This document shows, piece after piece, positions 61,181 through 64,000 of a stretch of 64,000 bases of DNA (position 1 is its first letter; every line of letters begins with the position of its first letter). The stretch lies in NCBI GenBank assembly GCA_964598255.1, contig CAZRBA010000064.1, forward strand, positions 52,485 through 116,484, read 5' to 3'. The DNA comes from Caldithrix sp964598255. Lineage in GTDB: Bacteria; Calditrichota; Calditrichia; Calditrichales; Calditrichaceae. The notes below the pieces were generated by a model that searched no databases, was not told where the DNA came from, and saw nothing but the letters and a program-made list of their open reading frames with translations. A program made the translations under genes and the position numbers.

Positions 61181-62146
61181 ATGCAATACACCCAGCTCGG
61201 AAAACGCGGTCCTATGGTCAGTACCATCGGATTCGGTGCCTGGGCCATCGGCTGTATGAATTGGGGCAAAACCGACGATGATGTTTCCAAACGAGCTCTG
61301 AACGAAGCGCTTGATCGGGGGGTGACTTTAATCGATACTGCGGATGTGTATGGCTTTGGCCATTCGGAAGAATTGATTGCTCGGGTACTCAAAGAGCGTG
61401 GTAAAGGCAACACGGTTATTGCTACCAAAGCCGGTAACGATTTTTACTTTGCAACGGAAGAAGACGATCAAGGCTATGGCCCTATTCGCCAAAACTACGC
61501 AAAAGATTATATTATTTACGCTGCCGAGCAAAGCCTCAAACGTCTGGGGGTAGAAGCGCTGGACATACTGCAATTGCACAGTCCGGATTTGGACAAACTG
61601 GAACGTGACGAGCCTTGGCTGGCCCTGGAGAAGCTAAAACGCGATGGGAAAATTTTACATGCGGGGTTAAGTATTCAGTCATTTAAAGAAACCGAACAAG
61701 CCCGTTTGCTCGATTTGCATCACGATATTTTGGATAGCATTCAGGTGCGTTACAATTTGCTGGAAAGAGAAGCGGAAAAGGTGCTTTTCCCCAAAGCTAT
61801 GCAATACGGTATCGGTGTCATCGTGCGCATTCCTTTGCTTTTCGGTCTGCTTACGGGAAAGTTTGATCGCAACAGCAAATTTACAGGCGACGATCATCGC
61901 AAAATGAATCTTTCTCCCGAAAAGCTGGATAAGTATCTGACGCAGTTGGAAAAGATGAAACCGCTGTTCGAACGCTATCCCGACCAAACCATGGCGCAGG
62001 TGAGTTTGCGTTTTTGCATTAGCCATCCCGCCTGTCACACGGCTATACCGGGTGCCAAAACCCCGCAGCAGGTTCGGGATAATTGTGCGGCTTCGGATTT
62101 GGGGCCTATTCCTAAGGATTTCATTCCTTCCTTAGATGAAGATTAA
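61181..62146 (+). CDS. Aldo/keto reductase
   Basis: The 321-residue NADPH-dependent TIM-barrel enzyme has the tetrad region DTADVYGFGHSEE (Asp, Tyr), TKAGND (Lys) and LQLHSPD (His), and a cofactor tail near AIPGAKTPQQV. Members reduce aldehydes or ketones. The substrate is unknown. AAGGAG lies 7 bases before the ATG. It is a single gene with its own terminator, converging with the desaturase pseudogene. Confidence 0.93.
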   Translation: MQYTQLGKRGPMVSTIGFGAWAIGCMNWGKTDDDVSKRALNEALDRGVTLIDTADVYGFGHSEELIARVLKERGKGNTVIATKAGNDFYFATEEDDQGYGPIRQNYAKDYIIYAAEQSLKRLGVEALDILQLHSPDLDKLERDEPWLALEKLKRDGKILHAGLSIQSFKETEQARLLDLHHDILDSIQVRYNLLEREAEKVLFPKAMQYGIGVIVRIPLLFGLLTGKFDRNSKFTGDDHRKMNLSPEKLDKYLTQLEKMKPLFERYPDQTMAQVSLRFCISHPACHTAIPGAKTPQQVRDNCAASDLGPIPKDFIPSLDED

Positions 62147-62166
62147 ATGCGATGATGTAACAAAAT

Positions 62167-62192
62167 AAAAGGGGGCTATTTGGCCCCTTTTT
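62167..62192. terminator. Terminator between the aldo/keto reductase and the broken desaturase
   Basis: An AAAAGGGG / CCCCTTTT stem has a short loop and T runs, usable in both directions. It meets the desaturase stop. Confidence 0.85.
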
Positions 62193-63190
62193 AAACCGAT
62201 TGCAGATCGCCAAACCCGATCATTCTGTTTTTACTTTCATCCCACAAGCGCAACTTTATGGTTTTAAGACTTTCTTTTAAAGTTAAAGGCCGAACCGAGC
62301 GAAAAAAAGCCAGTTCATTATGGCAGGCAGGTAAATTATAAAACGGAATGCTCGGCCGCAGGTGATGAATATGATGGAATCCGATATTCCCGCTAAACCA
62401 ATGTAAAATTGCGGGTAGTTGATAATAAGAACTACCCTTAACGGCAGCTTGAATGACATCCCAATCTTTGCTTTTGCTCCAATAGGTTCTTTCAAATTGA
62501 TGCTGGATGTAAAACAGCCAAATTCCGGCTAATCTGCCAAAAAACAAGATGGGGATTTGAATTAAAAAATGCGTTTTGAATCCGATTGTGAATCCCATAA
62601 ACATTACGAATACCAGCAGGAAAAAATTTGTTAACCACACATTAGTTTTAGCCGATTGTTTCGAATGCTTGCCCGGAAGCCGGTTTGAAAGAAGTAGCAT
62701 AAAAAAAGCCTTAAGCCAAACATAACAAACGGATTCCGGTAAAGCCGATAGGCCAAACGTTTGCTTCCGGAAGCGTTCCGATATTCCGTGGCAGTCATGG
62801 TCCACACATCGCCCACTCCCCGTCGCTCCAAATTCCCGGACGAAGCATGATGTAAATTGTGAGCCTGACGCCATTCTTCGAAAGGTGTAAAGGTTAATAG
62901 GCTGGTTAAACGCCCGCCCCAGCGGTTTAATCGTTTCGATTTAAAAAATGAACCGTGACAGGTATCGTGGAAATAATAAAGGTACGCACTAAAAACAATC
63001 CGCCCCAAATTTGGAGCGGTAATAAAAAAAGGGGAGAAATTCCGTTTTTGAACAAAAATACACCGGCTGTCAAGATTGCCAGATACGGAAATAAGGTAAA
63101 AACGAATTCGCGTAACGATTTTTTGTGATCCGTTCGGGCAAACGGTGCCAGTTGGTGGTTGATTTGTGCTATTGTGGTAAAACGTTCCAT
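62191..63190 (-). pseudogene. Fatty acid desaturase with two -1 frameshifts
   Basis: Three overlapping frames add up to one membrane desaturase of about 330 residues. The first gives the start MERFTTIAQINHQLAPFART to FLVRTFII. The second gives the histidine boxes FHDTCHGSFF and HNLHHASSG. The third gives QHQFERTYW and GFHHIHHLRPSIPFYNL. Each join needs one extra base: one near 62969-62976 (GGAAATAAT) and one at the seven-A run 62701-62707. All three boxes needed for the diiron site are present, so the gene was intact recently or the shifts are sequence errors. It would insert a double bond in fatty acids and adjust membrane fluidity. Confidence 0.82.
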
Positions 63191-63365
63191 GTTAAATACG
63201 CCTGATTTTAAATTTCGTTTATTCAAAGGAAGGGGCGGGCATAATATTTTCATTATATGTAAAAGAAATGTAAAAAAAATGATCAATTAAATTTAAAAAA
63301 ATATATTTTCGGACGACTACTGAAATGAAAAACCGTTTAATAATCCGAAACGTTAGGATGTCGGG

Positions 63366-63785
63366 ATGCGTATTTTAGTGGCCGAAGATGTAACGTTAAT
63401 CCAAAAAATGCTCAAACGTCTGTTGGAGCCTTATGGAGAAATTACCTTTGCTGCCAACGGCAGGGAAGCGTTTCAGGAATTCCAGAAAACCTTACAAAGT
63501 CAAAATTATTTCGATTTGATTTGCCTTGATATCAATATTCCGGAAATTAATGGTTTGGATGTACTCAAAAATATTCGTAGCGCCGAAAAGCTGAATCATG
63601 TGCCTTTGAAAGACCGGGCGAAAATTGTTATTGTGAGTTCGACAAACGATGCCGATGTTGTGATGAAAGCTATTAAACTGGGGTGCGACGGGTATATTGT
63701 AAAACCGTTTAGCAAAGATAAAATTGTTGCCGAATTGCAAAAACTGAATTTGCTTCATGAGGCACCTGAGCAATCTCCAAAATAA
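63366..63785 (+). CDS. Stand-alone response regulator receiver (CheY-like)
   Basis: The 139-residue receiver-only protein begins ILVAEDVTLIQKML with an acidic pair. The phosphorylated Asp lies in LICLDINIPEINGLDVL, Ser/Thr in VSSTND and Lys in VKPFSKDKI, so phosphorylation is expected to work. There is no output domain, so it must act by protein contact, for example in a phosphorelay or on motility. No kinase gene lies next to it. The start lacks a clear ribosome site. Confidence 0.9.
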   Translation: MRILVAEDVTLIQKMLKRLLEPYGEITFAANGREAFQEFQKTLQSQNYFDLICLDINIPEINGLDVLKNIRSAEKLNHVPLKDRAKIVIVSSTNDADVVMKAIKLGCDGYIVKPFSKDKIVAELQKLNLLHEAPEQSPK

Positions 63786-63964
63786 ATCGGTTGTTGATTT
63801 TTATTGCGGTAAACCAGGCGATTCCTAATTTGCGCGTTCCCCCACCTTTTTTGACCTTACCCTTAAAATTCTTTAAATTCCTTCACTTTTGTTAAGTGGT
63901 AAAAAAGCGTCAATCGCAGCTTTTTGCGGTTAAATTGAATTAAAAGACAAAGGAAAAACTTGTA

Positions 63965-64000
63965 ATGTACAAACTTTCGATAGATACCATGATTTCCGCT
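63965..64000 (+). CDS. Start of a further gene, possibly QueD/6-pyruvoyl-tetrahydropterin synthase-like
   Basis: ATG 63965 lies 8 bases after AAAGGAAAA and opens 12 codons (MYKLSIDTMISA) to the window edge. The pattern resembles the N-terminus of 6-carboxytetrahydropterin synthase proteins, but 12 residues are too few to be sure. Confidence 0.4.
   Translation, partial: MYKLSIDTMISA

Noticed and set aside
62191..63190. Programmed frameshifting in the desaturase
   Set aside because: Two separate shifts without a slippery heptamer plus stem-loop at both sites. Mutation or sequence error is simpler.

Overview
The window looks like chromosomal DNA of a bacterium of the FCB (Fibrobacterota-Chlorobiota-Bacteroidota) superphylum, most like Calditrichota/Caldithrix or a related KSB1-type lineage. 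The reasons are moderate GC content, four secreted proteins ending in a type IX secretion (Por) C-terminal sorting domain with the YPNPFNP-type motif, Omp28-like surface proteins, an OmpA protein with TSP3 repeats, PEGA-domain proteins and a TonB-dependent receptor with a carboxypeptidase-like plug extension. This placement is an inference from family content. No rRNA, tRNA, CRISPR array, IS element or phage was seen.

Layout. (1) 1-6750: end of glutamate dehydrogenase, then a MerR-type regulator with a cysteine-rich tail leading a sulfur operon: a polysulfide/thiosulfate-reductase-like molybdoenzyme (catalytic, four-cluster ferredoxin and NrfD subunits), a split YeeE/YedE sulfur transporter and a rhodanese-fold protein without catalytic cysteine. 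(2) 6908-11588: a Rieske protein, a b6-type cytochrome b and two multiheme cytochromes c (12 and 10 heme motifs), apparently a quinol-oxidising complex with its own electron carriers. (3) 11742-16768: lipoprotein, GAF-containing sigma54 activator, Ser/Thr kinase with PEGA domains and a small envelope protein. (4) 16999-24858: type IX cargo protein, diiron/MBL protein, MscS channel, OmpA/TSP3 protein, zinc-ribbon protein and a PAS-sigma54 activator. (5) 24937-27458: a three-gene unit of coiled-coil protein, membrane OmpA protein with a roadblock-like segment, and a Ras-like GTPase. (6) 28979-35532: a cell-surface cluster rich in thioredoxin-fold CxxC and cysteine-pair proteins (barrel, TlpA, three exported proteins). 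(7) 35853-44989: a nutrient-uptake locus (ROK repressor, ROK kinase, TonB receptor, secreted beta-helix-like protein, Na+/solute symporter) with a shared candidate operator. (8) 46285-50103: DegP protease and DnaK. (9) 50188-60954: copper/silver efflux (CusCBA type), an NtrC/NtrB-type two-component system, a CDF zinc transporter and an ArsR repressor with a perfect palindromic operator. (10) 61181-64000: aldo/keto reductase, a fatty acid desaturase broken by two frameshifts, a CheY-like protein and the start of a further gene.

The most notable cross-cutting signal is a set of six sequences of the form TGGCA(C/T)-N5-TTG(C/T/A), each in the right strand and position to be a sigma54 (-24/-12) promoter: before the MerR/sulfur operon, the type IX cargo gene 16999, ompA 22973, degP 46285, dnaK 48145 (a perfect consensus) and the copper efflux operon at 56662. 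Three sigma54 activator genes lie in the same window. Upstream of several of these promoters are repeats placed like enhancer sites: an inverted/direct repeat set at 16778-16816, a shared 15-bp element before degP and dnaK, and two related 18-bp dyads 22 bp apart before the copper operon. This suggests that in this lineage sigma54 controls envelope stress, chaperone and metal-export genes. All promoter and operator calls come from reading the sequence and have not been tested.
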